A stretch of DNA of 64,000 bases from IMCC45349 sp047219225 (lineage in GTDB: Bacteria; Bacteroidota; Bacteroidia; Flavobacteriales; Flavobacteriaceae), in NCBI RefSeq assembly GCF_047219225.1, contig NZ_CP178208.1:2666001-2730000 (forward strand). Reading direction: 5' to 3'. Shown here one piece after another: positions 1-8,495 of the stretch. Made by a program: the position numbers and the translations under genes. The notes under the pieces are model-generated. The model made no database searches. It worked only from the letters and a program-made list of their open reading frames with translations, and was not told where the DNA came from. Within the stretch, counting starts at the first letter, position 1. Every line of letters begins with the position of its first letter.

Positions 1-130
1 GCATATAAGCGCGAAACCCACCACAAGATGAGATTTCTTTAAAGGGTCGTAGGAGATGACTACGTTGATAGGCTACAGGTGTAAAGGCAGTAATGTCATA
101 GCCGAGTAGTACTAATAACCCATAGGCTTA
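1..130 (+). rRNA. rrl: 23S rRNA, 3' end (partial)
   Basis: The window starts inside a 23S rRNA gene. The conserved 3'-terminal part is recognisable: the stretch around GGTCGTAGGAGATGACTACG and GATAGGCTACAGGTGTAAAG, followed by the terminal helix with GCCGAGTAGTACTAATA. The end near position 130 is estimated from the terminal stem and is not exact. A 5S gene follows about 95 bases later on the same strand, the normal end of an rrn operon. The rest of the operon lies upstream of the window. Confidence 0.95.
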
Positions 131-223
131 TTGTACAGCCGTTCTTTTTAGAGTAAAATTTATTAAATCATGTCACTTTTTCAATATGTTAAAATATTAG
201 AGCTGTTAAATCAGCCAAAGATT

Positions 224-331
224 TAAGGTGGTTATAGCAATGGGGCTCACCTCTTACCATTCCGAACAGAGAAGTTAAGCCCATTAGCGCCGATGGTACT
301 ACTATCGTGGAAGAGTAGGTCGCCGCCTTTT
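224..331 (+). rRNA. rrf: 5S rRNA
   Basis: A complete 5S rRNA of about 108 nt. The conserved loop segment CCATTCCGAACAGAGAAGTT (266-285 approx.) and the complementary ends GGTGGTTATAGC and GTCGCCGCC are visible. It lies about 95 bases behind the 23S 3' end and directly before a strong hairpin terminator, as expected for the last gene of an rrn operon. The ends are placed by stem pairing and may be off by a few bases. Confidence 0.93.
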
Positions 332-334
332 TTG

Positions 335-366
335 AAAACCCTTACTAATACTAGTAAGGGTTTTTT
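335..366 (+). terminator. rrn operon terminator
   Basis: A perfect 13-bp stem (AAAACCCTTACTA paired with TAGTAAGGGTTTT) with a 4-base loop, followed by a run of T. It lies 4 bases after the 5S gene and is a classic intrinsic terminator for the rrn operon. Confidence 0.9.
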
Positions 367-471
367 GTTTTTTTAATCTTTTAGAAAAGATTGTGAAAAT
401 TTGTAAGGTTTTAGTTGTCTATAGACTAATAGCTAGATTTATTTTGTTACATTTAGCTTAGAATTATATTT

Positions 472-978
472 ATGAATTTAATCCTACAATCTTCAATAGT
501 TACACTTAGAAAATCTGTAACATTATTATCAAATATATCTTCAGAAGTCTTATCAGATTCTTCAGTATCACCTTATTATTCTTGTATTGGTTCACATGTG
601 CGTCATATTTTGGATTTTTATGACTGTATATTAAATGGAATGGATACTAAGTATATTGATTTAACTGAAAGGAGAAGAGATGAACGTATGCATTGTGATT
701 GTAATTATTCAATTGAAAATATTAATAGAGTTATTAATGAAATTTCAAAGATTGATAACTTGACTATTAAAGATAGATATTGCGTAATTGATGATTTAGG
801 TTTAGGGAAAATAGAGATTAACTATAGTTTGGGTGCAATTTTAGCACAAGCAAATAGCCATGCTATTCATCATTATGCTATAATAAACTTTATACTAGAT
901 AGATTAGGTATTATATTTGACGATACAGATTTTGGATATAATCCAACGACCCCAAAAGCTAATACTAATTTGAGTTAG
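472..978 (+). CDS. DinB-superfamily protein
   Basis: A 168-residue protein with the DinB/YfiT-type four-helix bundle pattern. One helix carries IGSHVRHILDFYDCIL (about residues 39-54), and a later helix carries ANSHAIHHYAIINFIL (about 127-142). The histidines in these two helices are the likely metal ligands of the fold. DinB-like proteins are often thiol- or metal-dependent enzymes, but no substrate can be read from this sequence. The gene follows the rrn terminator as a single gene. Its 3' end overlaps the convergent DUF6095 gene by 14 bases. Confidence 0.75.
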   Translation: MNLILQSSIVTLRKSVTLLSNISSEVLSDSSVSPYYSCIGSHVRHILDFYDCILNGMDTKYIDLTERRRDERMHCDCNYSIENINRVINEISKIDNLTIKDRYCVIDDLGLGKIEINYSLGAILAQANSHAIHHYAIINFILDRLGIIFDDTDFGYNPTTPKANTNLS

Positions 979-1210
979 TTTTTTTACCAAACATACTTTC
1001 CATAATAGTTTGAATTCCTTTAAAAGCAAAGAAAATTGCTCCAGCACAAATCAAGAAACTAGCAATAAGAATAGGAATGTAAAGTGGTTTTTCTTTATTT
1101 GTTGTAGCTATATAAAATAGTGTAGGTCCTAAAAACATCATTATTAATGAAATTCCCAGTTTTTTAATTCCTTTAGCAAGAATTTCTTTGTCAGTTCTTT
1201 TATTTTCCAT
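965..1210 (-). CDS. DUF6095 small membrane protein
   Basis: An 81-residue protein with two hydrophobic segments, roughly residues 18-34 (GISLIMMFLGPTLFYIA) and 42-62 (YIPILIASFLICAGAIFFAF). It has a short basic N-terminus and a polar tail. I recognise it as the DUF6095 type that sits behind murQ in flavobacteria; the function is unknown. The ATG at 1210 is chosen over a longer in-frame start at 1255 because it overlaps the murQ stop by 11 bases, a normal coupled arrangement. It is probably cotranscribed with murQ. Confidence 0.75.
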   Translation of the reverse strand: MENKRTDKEILAKGIKKLGISLIMMFLGPTLFYIATTNKEKPLYIPILIASFLICAGAIFFAFKGIQTIMESMFGKKTNSN

Positions 1211-2018
1211 TGTTATACGCTTTAATAGCTGCTCTAACTCCGTTATGCTCTTCAATTAATTTTTTAGATTCTTCTAGTGTAATGTTAAGCTCTTTCATAA
1301 GCATTTTAATTCCTCTATCAACAAGTTTATTATTACTTAGTTGCATATCTACCATTTTATTACCTTTTACTTTGCCTAATTGTATCATTATTGCCGTAGT
1401 AATCATATTTAGAATAAGCTTTTGAGCTGTTCCAGCTTTCATTCTAGAGCTTCCAGTTACAAATTCTGGTCCTACAATAGCCTCAATTGGAAATTTAGCA
1501 GTAAGTGATAAAGGACTGTTATGGTTACAACTTATACAGCCTGTTGTAATATTATTTTTGTTACAAGTATCTAATGCGTTTAAAACATAAGGAGTTGTTC
1601 CAGAGGCAGCTATTCCAATAACTACATCATTTTGATTGATGTTGTATTGTTGTAAATCCAACCAGCCTTGTGTTTTAGAATCTTCAGCAAATTCTACAGC
1701 TTTTCTAATTGCTGAATCACCACCAGCAATGAGTCCAATGACAAGGTCATGAGATACTCCAAAAGTTGGAGGACATTCTGATGCATCAACAATACCTAAT
1801 CTACCACTAGTACCAGCTCCGATATAGAATAGTCTTCCACCTACTTTCATGTTTTTTACAATTATACTCACTAGTTTTTCTATTTGCGGAATAGCTTTTT
1901 CAACAGCAAGAGGAACAGTTTTATCTTCATTATTTATATTTTGAAGCAATTCATTTACAGACATCTTTTCTAGATGATTATAGTTAGAATCTTGCTCGGT
2001 AGTTTTTGTAAAATCCAT
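1200..2018 (-). CDS. murQ: N-acetylmuramic acid 6-phosphate etherase MurQ
   Basis: MurQ cleaves the lactyl ether of MurNAc-6-phosphate to give GlcNAc-6-phosphate and D-lactate during cell-wall sugar recycling in the cytoplasm. The 272-residue protein has the SIS sugar-isomerase fold. GAGTSGRLG lies at 67-75 and is followed by DASECPPTF. Glu81 and Glu112 (in AEDS) match the two catalytic glutamates of the family. The length is slightly below the usual 295-300 residues, with a short C-terminus. It appears to be the first gene of a two-gene unit with the DUF6095 gene. A TACTTTTG box lies 4 bases before the ATG, so the transcript may be nearly leaderless. Confidence 0.93.
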   Translation of the reverse strand: MDFTKTTEQDSNYNHLEKMSVNELLQNINNEDKTVPLAVEKAIPQIEKLVSIIVKNMKVGGRLFYIGAGTSGRLGIVDASECPPTFGVSHDLVIGLIAGGDSAIRKAVEFAEDSKTQGWLDLQQYNINQNDVVIGIAASGTTPYVLNALDTCNKNNITTGCISCNHNSPLSLTAKFPIEAIVGPEFVTGSSRMKAGTAQKLILNMITTAIMIQLGKVKGNKMVDMQLSNNKLVDRGIKMLMKELNITLEESKKLIEEHNGVRAAIKAYNNGK

Positions 2019-2022
2019 ATAT

Positions 2023-2030
2023 CAAAAGTA
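2023..2030 (-). promoter_or_regulatory. Candidate -7 box of murQ
   Basis: TACTTTTG on the minus strand fits the Bacteroidota -7 consensus TAnnTTTG. It ends only 4 bases before the murQ ATG, implying a very short or absent leader. I do not see a clear TTG -33 element at the usual distance, so the call is tentative. Confidence 0.4.
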
Positions 2031-2062
2031 CGTAATTTAGGTTATGAATTATAGTTAAAAGT

Positions 2063-2089
2063 AAAAAGCTCCTGTTATAGGAGCTTTTT
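2063..2089 (-). terminator. Terminator behind icd
   Basis: The stem AAAAAGCTCC / GGAGCTTTTT with a 7-base loop (TGTTATA on the plus strand) lies 24 bases behind the icd stop and upstream of murQ. It is symmetrical with flanking A/T runs, so it could work in both directions. Its position suits icd transcription on the minus strand. Confidence 0.8.
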
Positions 2090-2112
2090 ATTGAAAATAT
2101 TTAAAATCTTAA

Positions 2113-4323
2113 TTAGTTTAAGATGTTATTTAATGTAGAACTTGGTCTCATGGCTGAAGAAGTTAATTCTTCATTAGGCTCATAATATCCATCAATGTTT
2201 ACTGAATCTCCTTGTATATCATTTAATTCTGAAACAATTTTAGCTTCATTACTAGTTAATTCATTAGCTATAGATGTAAATCTATCTTTTAATTCAGCAT
2301 CCTTATTTTGATTAGCTAATTCTTGAGCCCAATATAATGCAAGATAGAAGTGACTACCTCTATTATCTAACTCACCACATTTTCTAGAAGGTCCTTTTTT
2401 ATTTTCTAACAACTTATCTGTTGCATCATCAAGAGTTTCTCCTAAAACTGCAGCTTTTGGGTTGTTATTTACTTGACTGAAATGTTCTAAAGAAACAGCT
2501 AATGCCAAGAACTCACCAAGAGAATCCCAACGTAAGTGGTTTTCGGTTGTGAATTGTTGCACGTGCTTAGGAGCAGATCCACCAGCACCAGTTTCAAATA
2601 AACCACCACCATTCATTAAAGGTACAATTGATAACATTTTTGCACTTGTCCCTACTTCAAGAATAGGGAATAGGTCTGTATTGTAATCGCGTAATACATT
2701 ACCAGTTACAGAAATAGTATCTTTTCCTTCTTTAATTCTTTCTAATGAAAACTTAGTAGCTTCGATAGGAGATAATATTCTAATATCTAAACCTGATGTA
2801 TCATGATTTGGTAAATATGTATTTACTTTCTTAATTAATTGTGCATCATGAGCTCTGTTTTCATTTAGCCAAAATACTGCAGGAGTTTGAGATGCTCTAG
2901 CTCTAGTTACTGCTAATTTCACCCAATCCTGTACAGGTGCATCTTTAACTTGACACATACGCCAAATATCACCTTTTTCTACATTATGCTCAATTAAAAC
3001 GTTTCCAGAAGCATCTACTACTTGAACAGTTCCAGCAGCTGATATTTCAAAAGTTTTATCATGTGATCCATATTCTTCAGCTTTTTGAGCCATTAAACCA
3101 ACATTAGGAACAGTTCCCATAGTTGTTGGGTCAAAAGCACCATGTTCTTTACAGAAATCTATGGTTGCTGTATAAATTCCAGCATAACTACTGTCTGGAA
3201 TCACTGCTTTTGTATCTTGAGATTTTCCGTCTTTATTCCACATTTGACCAGAGTTACGAATCATTGCTGGCATTGATGCATCAATAATCACATCACTTGG
3301 AACATGTAAGTTAGTAATTCCTTTGTCTGAATTTACCATGGCTAAATCTGGACCATTTTCTAATGCAGCTTGAATATCAGCTTCAATTTCTGCACGTTTT
3401 TCATCAGAAAGTTCGTTTAATTTAGAAACTAAATTTCCAAATCCGTTATTTACGTCAACACCAATTTTTTCAAAAGTGTCACCATGTTTTTCAAATAAAT
3501 CAGCAAAGTATGTTCTTACAGCATGACCAAAGATAATAGGATCACTAACTTTCATCATGGTTGCTTTCATATGTAAAGAGAATAATACATTATTTGCCTT
3601 TGCATCGGCTACTTGTTCTTTTAAGAAAGCAATTAGTGCTGCTTTACTCATATATGTAGCATCAATAATTTCACCTTTTTGAAGAGCTAAATTACTTTTT
3701 AAAACGTTTACATCTCCATTAGAATTTACATGCTGAATTGTAACTGTTGTAGCTTCAGGAATTGTAACTGATTTTTCATTATGAGCAAAATCGCCTTCGC
3801 TCATTGTTGCCACGTGCGATTTAGAACTTGATGTCCAAGCTCCCATTGAGTGTGGGTTTTTCTTAGCGTAATTCTTTACAGCTTTTGGCGCTCTTCTGTC
3901 TGAGTTACCTTCACGTAAAACAGGGTTTACAGCACTTCCTTTAATTTTATCGTAACGAGTTTTAATACTCTTTTCTTCATCACTAGCTGGATCATCTGGA
4001 TAGTTAGGTAATTTATAACCTTTAGCTTGTAACTCTGCAATTGCAGCTTTTAACTGAGGAATAGAAGCACTAATATTAGGTAATTTAATAATGTTAGCTT
4101 CTGGTTGCTTTACAAGTTTTCCTAATTCGGCTAATGCATCTTCAACTTTTTGGTCTTCAGTTAAAAAATCTGGAAATGTAGCTAGAATTCTACCTGCTAA
4201 CGAAATATCTTTTGTGTCAATGTTAATTCCTGAAGGCTCAACAAAAGCTTTTACAATTGGTAAAAAAGAACGCGTTGCTAAAGCTGGTGCTTCGTCAGTA
4301 ATAGTATAAATTATGTTTGCCAT
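2113..4323 (-). CDS. icd: NADP-dependent isocitrate dehydrogenase, monomeric type
   Basis: This enzyme oxidatively decarboxylates isocitrate to 2-oxoglutarate with NADP+ in the TCA cycle. At 736 residues it is the monomeric (type II) enzyme, not the about 415-residue dimeric one. Recognisable family blocks include VLREGNSDRRAPKAVKNYAK (136-155), SMGAWTSSSKSHVATMSEGD and LFETGAGGSAPKHVQQF near the C-terminus. The start MANIIYTITDEAPALAT is the conserved N-terminus of the family. The gene is single, read on the minus strand, and ends in a clear hairpin terminator. Confidence 0.95.
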   Translation of the reverse strand: MANIIYTITDEAPALATRSFLPIVKAFVEPSGINIDTKDISLAGRILATFPDFLTEDQKVEDALAELGKLVKQPEANIIKLPNISASIPQLKAAIAELQAKGYKLPNYPDDPASDEEKSIKTRYDKIKGSAVNPVLREGNSDRRAPKAVKNYAKKNPHSMGAWTSSSKSHVATMSEGDFAHNEKSVTIPEATTVTIQHVNSNGDVNVLKSNLALQKGEIIDATYMSKAALIAFLKEQVADAKANNVLFSLHMKATMMKVSDPIIFGHAVRTYFADLFEKHGDTFEKIGVDVNNGFGNLVSKLNELSDEKRAEIEADIQAALENGPDLAMVNSDKGITNLHVPSDVIIDASMPAMIRNSGQMWNKDGKSQDTKAVIPDSSYAGIYTATIDFCKEHGAFDPTTMGTVPNVGLMAQKAEEYGSHDKTFEISAAGTVQVVDASGNVLIEHNVEKGDIWRMCQVKDAPVQDWVKLAVTRARASQTPAVFWLNENRAHDAQLIKKVNTYLPNHDTSGLDIRILSPIEATKFSLERIKEGKDTISVTGNVLRDYNTDLFPILEVGTSAKMLSIVPLMNGGGLFETGAGGSAPKHVQQFTTENHLRWDSLGEFLALAVSLEHFSQVNNNPKAAVLGETLDDATDKLLENKKGPSRKCGELDNRGSHFYLALYWAQELANQNKDAELKDRFTSIANELTSNEAKIVSELNDIQGDSVNIDGYYEPNEELTSSAMRPSSTLNNILN

Positions 4324-4484
4324 GTGATGACTAAAGTTTTAAATTAAAGAAGATTTAAATAAGCTAAATATAAAGCCTACTTTTTGTCTCGCGAATATAC
4401 GAAATTTGAGTAGTTTTTTTTGAGATTTAAAGGCTTAAAAAGTTGCTTTTTGCTATTCTTGCTTAACAATTAAGAATTGTGTAA

Positions 4485-5123
4485 TTACTCAATAATTATA
4501 TTGTGTTTTTTTAGCAACCCTTCAATATTTGACCTGGAAAATTTAGTATTTCTTAATTGGTTTTTTTCAGGGTCAATAGAATAATTAATAGAAGTTCTTA
4601 AATCTCCATGCTCTAAGTTGGTGTTTTCAAAGGCTGCAAGTGTTAAATCACAATCAATAAAACTAGCTTTTGTTAGATTGGTATTAGTAAAATCTGCTTC
4701 TGTCAAGTTACACTTATTAAATGTTGTATGCTTTAACTCTAAATTATTAAACTGAACTAAGCTTAAATTACAGTTATTAAAACTTACTGAAAGTAAAAAA
4801 GGATTGCACTGATAGAAGGGAAGCCCAAGAAGTTTACAATCTTTAAAGGTGATGTTGTTAAAAGTGGTGTTTTTTATTTTCGTACCTGTAAAATTGCAAT
4901 CAATAAAGTTACATTCTATAAACGAGATATTAGCTAGATATACATTAGTGAAGTTACAATTGCTAAATGTACAATTATCATATTCGGCTTTTTCTAGTGC
5001 ATTTATAGAAAAGTCTTTGTTATTATAGGTTTTGTCGCAAATAAAAGGAAGCTGCACTATTTTAACTTTAGATATATTAGGTGTAAATATAAACTTATTA
5101 ATGATAGAAAAAACAAAAGCCAT
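4485..5123 (-). CDS. Pentapeptide-repeat protein
   Basis: A protein built from A(D/N)LXX-like pentapeptides forming a right-handed beta-helix, for example FSNCNFTNVYLANISFIECN and NLTEADFTNTNLTKASFIDC. The C-terminal pattern (YSIDPEKNQLRNTKFSRSNI) resembles the capping segment of Qnr/McbG-like DNA-gyrase-protecting proteins, but gyrase protection is only a possibility. The first 22 residues are hydrophobic and atypical. A GTG at 5057 would start the protein at QLPFICDKTYNNKDF, which fits the family better, so the true start may be 5057. The long start codon region lies in an inverted repeat (AAAAGCCAT / ATGGCTTTTT, about 5114-5159). Confidence 0.75.
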   Translation of the reverse strand: MAFVFSIINKFIFTPNISKVKIVQLPFICDKTYNNKDFSINALEKAEYDNCTFSNCNFTNVYLANISFIECNFIDCNFTGTKIKNTTFNNITFKDCKLLGLPFYQCNPFLLSVSFNNCNLSLVQFNNLELKHTTFNKCNLTEADFTNTNLTKASFIDCDLTLAAFENTNLEHGDLRTSINYSIDPEKNQLRNTKFSRSNIEGLLKKHNIIIE

Positions 5124-5733
5124 ATCACTTAGAAATTAATCTATGCTGACATGGCTTTTTCTGAAATACTTACTAACGTGACCTATTTGGTAGTGCTACC
5201 AACTTCGGTTTTCCCAATGCTTACGCTTTGTTTTTCCCTTTTCGGTTCAAGTTTTCACTATTTCAAAGGAAACATTTTTTTAACTTTCAAAATGTATTGA
5301 CCTGTTATTAAAATGTTTCAGTTTTAACTGTTTTTCTTGATGCTATTTCTATGTACATTTCACTTTCGTAACTTGTAATATCTTCTAGCATTGCTTTCTA
5401 TCTAAGCGTCACTTTCGTTTCTTCTTAGTTTCAAAAACTTTCCACTTATAAGTCATTAACCTACCGCAGTATTTTAACTCTTTTTAAGCTTCATGATTCT
5501 TTCACTTATAACATGCATACACATGCTGCGTCAAAACCTCAAAAAACAATTATATAAAGAACGTTACTTTATTTAGTAAGGGTTTTACTCGAAAGTATCT
5601 TAAAAATCAATTTTCATGATCTTTTTCCCTTAACTCTTTTGCTAATGTATAACAAGATATCGAAAATACAAATTTTTTAACTATTTAGATATCAACCATT
5701 TGTAAACGTAGGTTATTAACATTTGTTAATAAA
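5124..5733. other. Gene-poor stretch with recurring TTTCACTT words
   Basis: About 610 bases without a credible gene on either strand. There is a perfect palindrome TTGGTAGTGCTACCAA near 5188-5203. The word (T)TTCACTT(T/A) recurs at least four times (for example at the sites ATTTCACTTTCGTAAC, GTCACTTTCGTTTC, TTTCCACTTATAAG and TTTCACTTATAAC). I checked for the signature cores of RNase P RNA, tmRNA and SRP RNA and did not see them. The stretch presumably includes the promoter of the pentapeptide gene. What the rest does is unknown. Confidence 0.4.
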
Positions 5734-5760
5734 AAAAGCCCTGTGTAAAACAGGGCTTTT
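5734..5760 (-). terminator. Terminator behind rplS
   Basis: The hairpin AAAAGCCCTG / CAGGGCTTTT with a 7-base loop is followed on the minus strand by a run of T. It lies 20 bases behind the rplS stop codon. Confidence 0.85.
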
Positions 5761-5779
5761 AAGCGTTATTAAACATTTA

Positions 5780-6130
5780 TTAATGTCTACGTTCTTTAAT
5801 TCTAGCTTTTTTACCAGTAAGACCTCTAAAGTAAAAGATACGAGCTCTACGTACTTTACCTCTTTTGTTTACTTCAATTTTTTGTAATGCAGGTAAGTTT
5901 ACTGGAAAGATACGCTCTACACCAATTGTTCCTGACATTTTTCTAATGGTAAAAGTTTCAGAAGTTCCAGATCCTCTTCTTTGTAATACTACACCTCTAA
6001 AAAACTGAGTTCTTGTTTTATTACCTTCTTTAATTTCGTAATAAACAGTAATTGTGTCTCCAGCTCCAAACTCTGGAAAATCATTTCTTGTTACAAATTC
6101 GTCTTGTACAAATTTTACTAAAGATTCCAT
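5780..6130 (-). CDS. rplS: 50S ribosomal protein L19
   Basis: L19 lies at the 30S-50S interface of the ribosome. The 116-residue protein has the family's typical length and core motifs: FGAGDTITVYYEIKEGNKTR, FRGVVLQRRG, TIRKMSGTIGVERIFPV and the C-terminal RRARIFYFRGLTGKKARIKE. It lies next to trmD on the same strand, as in many bacteria (rpsP-rimM-trmD-rplS), but here trmD and rplS are separated by about 220 bases holding a repeat-like element. A clear terminator follows. Confidence 0.97.
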   Translation of the reverse strand: MESLVKFVQDEFVTRNDFPEFGAGDTITVYYEIKEGNKTRTQFFRGVVLQRRGSGTSETFTIRKMSGTIGVERIFPVNLPALQKIEVNKRGKVRRARIFYFRGLTGKKARIKERRH

Positions 6131-6251
6131 TTTAAAATCTATTTAAATAATTAGTTCGAAACAACATACACGATTTTCGCCAGAGGTTAACCCGAAATTG
6201 GGTGCAAAAATACGTATTAATTCATAATTCACAACCATTTATCGCTTTTTT

Positions 6252-6341
6252 TTGGGTGTTCCCTTTCAGGTCGCGCTATCACTACTCAATCTTTTTGCAA
6301 AAAGGCAAAAAGGATTTCAAACAAACCGTTCTATCGCTAAC
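6252..6341 (-). repeat. Extragenic structured repeat-like element behind trmD
   Basis: This stretch follows the trmD stop codon on the minus strand. It begins GTTAGCGATAGAACGG, contains an imperfect stem (AATCCTTTTTGC paired with GCAAAAAGATT) and ends GATAGCGCGACCTGAAAGGG with an A-rich tail. From memory, this order of words (GTTAGSGATAG ... AATCCTTTTT hairpin ... GATAGCSCGACC ... GGGAAC.CCC) matches a repeat that is common behind genes in Flavobacteria and other Bacteroidota. Its function is not known to me. It may also serve as the trmD terminator. The family identity is inference. Confidence 0.5.
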
Positions 6342-6348
6342 ACAGAGT

Positions 6349-7026
6349 TTAGTCTTCCAATAAGTCTGGGCGTCTATTTTTGGTATGCTCGTATGCTTTT
6401 TCTTCACGCCATTTTTCAATCTCTGGAAAATTACCACTAAATAATACTTCTGGTACTTTCCAGCCTTTATAATCGCGTGGACGTGTATAAATAGGAGGCG
6501 CTAATAGGTTGTCTTGAAAAGAATCGGTTAAAGCAGATGTTTCATTACCTAACACTCCAGGAATTAAACGTATAACAGCATCACATAAAACAGCAGCACC
6601 TAATTCGCCACCAGACAGTACAAAGTCGCCAATAGATATTTCTTTAGTAATAAAATGGTCGCGTACACGCTGGTCAACGCCTTTATAATGACCACATAAT
6701 ATAATAATGTTTTCTTTTAACGAAAGTTGGTTAGCTATACCTTGGTTAAGCGTATTGCCATCTGGTGTCATATATATAACCTCGTCGTAATCGCGTTCTG
6801 CTTTAAGTTTAGAAATACATTTATCTATAGGTTCTACCATCATTACCATACCTGCGCCACCACCAAATTGGTAATCGTCCACAGATTTGTAGTTGTCGGT
6901 TGTATAATCACGTAAATTATGAAAATGTACCTCTACTAAATTAGCTTCTATAGCACGTTTCAATATTGAGGCTTCAAACGGACTTTTAAGTAATTCTGGT
7001 AATACAGTTATAATATCTATTCGCAT
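6349..7026 (-). CDS. trmD: tRNA (guanine-N1-)-methyltransferase TrmD
   Basis: TrmD methylates N1 of G37 next to the anticodon in tRNAs with GG at 36-37, preventing +1 frameshifting. The 225-residue protein has the SPOUT trefoil-knot fold. Motifs seen are FGGGAGMVMMVEPI, IILCGHYKGVDQRV and the knot FVLSGGELGAAVLCDAVIRL. The ATG at 7026 (MRIDIITVLPELL) is the conserved family start; a start 15 bases further upstream would add a non-conserved MHLCS. The gene is normally linked to rplS, which lies downstream here. Confidence 0.97.
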   Translation of the reverse strand: MRIDIITVLPELLKSPFEASILKRAIEANLVEVHFHNLRDYTTDNYKSVDDYQFGGGAGMVMMVEPIDKCISKLKAERDYDEVIYMTPDGNTLNQGIANQLSLKENIIILCGHYKGVDQRVRDHFITKEISIGDFVLSGGELGAAVLCDAVIRLIPGVLGNETSALTDSFQDNLLAPPIYTRPRDYKGWKVPEVLFSGNFPEIEKWREEKAYEHTKNRRPDLLED

Positions 7027-7077
7027 GCTGCAAAGATGCAAATATTCAATTACATAGAAAAGTGTGTTTTTGGGAAG

Positions 7078-7223
7078 TTCGTTTAATGGTTTTGTGTATG
7101 ATTCGTTGTGTGAATTTAGTGATTAACTTGACAAGTACAAAAACGACGAGGAAATTCCGTAGAAATTTCAGAAATAGGAGAGAACAAGCAATTACTTATA
7201 GCTATTATTATGTGTTGGTTTAA
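7078..7223 (-). repeat. Cassette-end (attC-like) sequence behind the 349-aa gene
   Basis: Read on the minus strand from the gene stop, this stretch runs: CCAACACATAATAATAGC, ATTGCTTG, a small hairpin (GAAATTTC-TAC-GGAATTTC region) ending in CCTCGT, and then CACACAACGAATCATACAC and AAAACCATTAAACGAA. The same words occur in the same order behind the gene at 37668-38258. The outer 9-mer TTCGTTTAA (7078-7086) is inverted-repeated as TTAAACGAA at 8312-8320, bracketing the gene. It looks like the 3' recombination site of a gene cassette; that reading is inference. Confidence 0.5.
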
Positions 7224-8273
7224 TTAAATTATACTTTTGCCGTCACTTGTAATTTGAACTTTATTATTTTGTGACAATAAGCAGCCAACTTCTACTAATC
7301 TTTCAAGTGTTTCCTTAACTTCATTTTTGGAAATAACGTCATTATAATTTTCAATTACTTCATTTACCTTACATTCACCTTTGCACTTATAATTAATATA
7401 TCGAAGAATTGAATCATCTCTCTTTGTAATTTCTTTCAGACCAAATAATTTATATTGCTGCTCTTCATTTATTGCTTTTTGATAATCATTATAATTTGAT
7501 ATTAAGTGTATTAAATTCCGATCAAAGTGACTAAATAATTCATATTTAACTTTTTTATAAATAATATTAGTCGTTCCACTTAATTTTGATATTCTTTTAG
7601 GTAGTTCAGGCTTATTATATTTTAATAGTATTTTGTCAATTTCATTCTCTAGTTTAGTTTTGAGTTCAATAAGTTTATTTCTGTCAATATTGTACGTGCC
7701 AAAATTTCCAATAAAATTATTCTCAATTTCTTTTTTATCTAAGTATTGATAAACAATTAAGTTTTCAAGGCTTGTTGAGTAACTTAAAATTGGTAATTCT
7801 TCTAAATTTATATTATAAAATGAATATCTATCTTCTGTTGTTTGGTCATTTTTAAGGCGTTCATTTTGTTCTCTTTTTAAATGACAAGGATAACAAATCT
7901 TTTTAGGAAGATATTTACTATCAGTTTGTATAATTGGTGTTTCGCAATCTTCACATTTAAATGCTTTTTTCGATTTCCACCAATCTGGACAATCTCTTGA
8001 CCATTCATTAGGTGATGGAAAATAAAATTCAGCGTTATACTTTTTAGCTAAGGTTTTTCCAATTCTTTCAGCCTCTTCACTCAATTCTTTCTGATTTTCA
8101 AAGTCCATATAATTTAGAGTACTTACCCTTTTCTTTTCATAACCTTTTTTAGTTTTAAAAACTAACTCAACATCCAATGCCAAATAATTAACGTCTGAAT
8201 ACCATAAGCATTGCACAGCTTCAGGCGCTTTATTGTTTTCTCTAATAATATTTTGTATTATTTTTTTTAGCAT
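7224..8273 (-). CDS. Hypothetical protein with zinc ribbon, cassette-borne
   Basis: I do not recognise this 349-residue protein. About residues 105-135 hold a CxxC ... CxxC pattern (FKCEDCETPI and KICYPCHLKREQ) that should bind zinc. The N-terminal about 80 residues look like a small alpha/beta domain. The C-terminal about 90 residues (GECKVNEVIENYNDVISKNE, then EVGCLLSQNNKVQITSDGK) look like a winged helix. The start is ATG 8273; a TTG at 8294 is also in frame. The gene stands alone between trmD and the divergent DUF2911 gene. It is very A/T-rich and is flanked by the inverted 9-mers at 7078 and 8312, suggesting it was acquired. Confidence 0.65.
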   Translation of the reverse strand: MLKKIIQNIIRENNKAPEAVQCLWYSDVNYLALDVELVFKTKKGYEKKRVSTLNYMDFENQKELSEEAERIGKTLAKKYNAEFYFPSPNEWSRDCPDWWKSKKAFKCEDCETPIIQTDSKYLPKKICYPCHLKREQNERLKNDQTTEDRYSFYNINLEELPILSYSTSLENLIVYQYLDKKEIENNFIGNFGTYNIDRNKLIELKTKLENEIDKILLKYNKPELPKRISKLSGTTNIIYKKVKYELFSHFDRNLIHLISNYNDYQKAINEEQQYKLFGLKEITKRDDSILRYINYKCKGECKVNEVIENYNDVISKNEVKETLERLVEVGCLLSQNNKVQITSDGKSII

Positions 8274-8495
8274 TACGGTTTTAATGATGTGCAATGTGTT
8301 TATATAAATTGTTAAACGAAGTTAGCTTTTTTAAGTAAGAAAATCAATACGTATTTCTACGTAGTTGTCACTAAACTTTATTGTTTTTTAAATCATAAAA
8401 TATTCTTAATTAAAATGTTAATTAACAGAATGCTAACAATACTGTGCTGTTAATGTATCTACCTTTTTCCTGTTCAACTAATTAATCAAATCAAA

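Noticed and set aside
5124..5733. RNase P RNA, tmRNA or SRP RNA in the long gap
   Set aside because: None of their conserved cores are visible on either strand.
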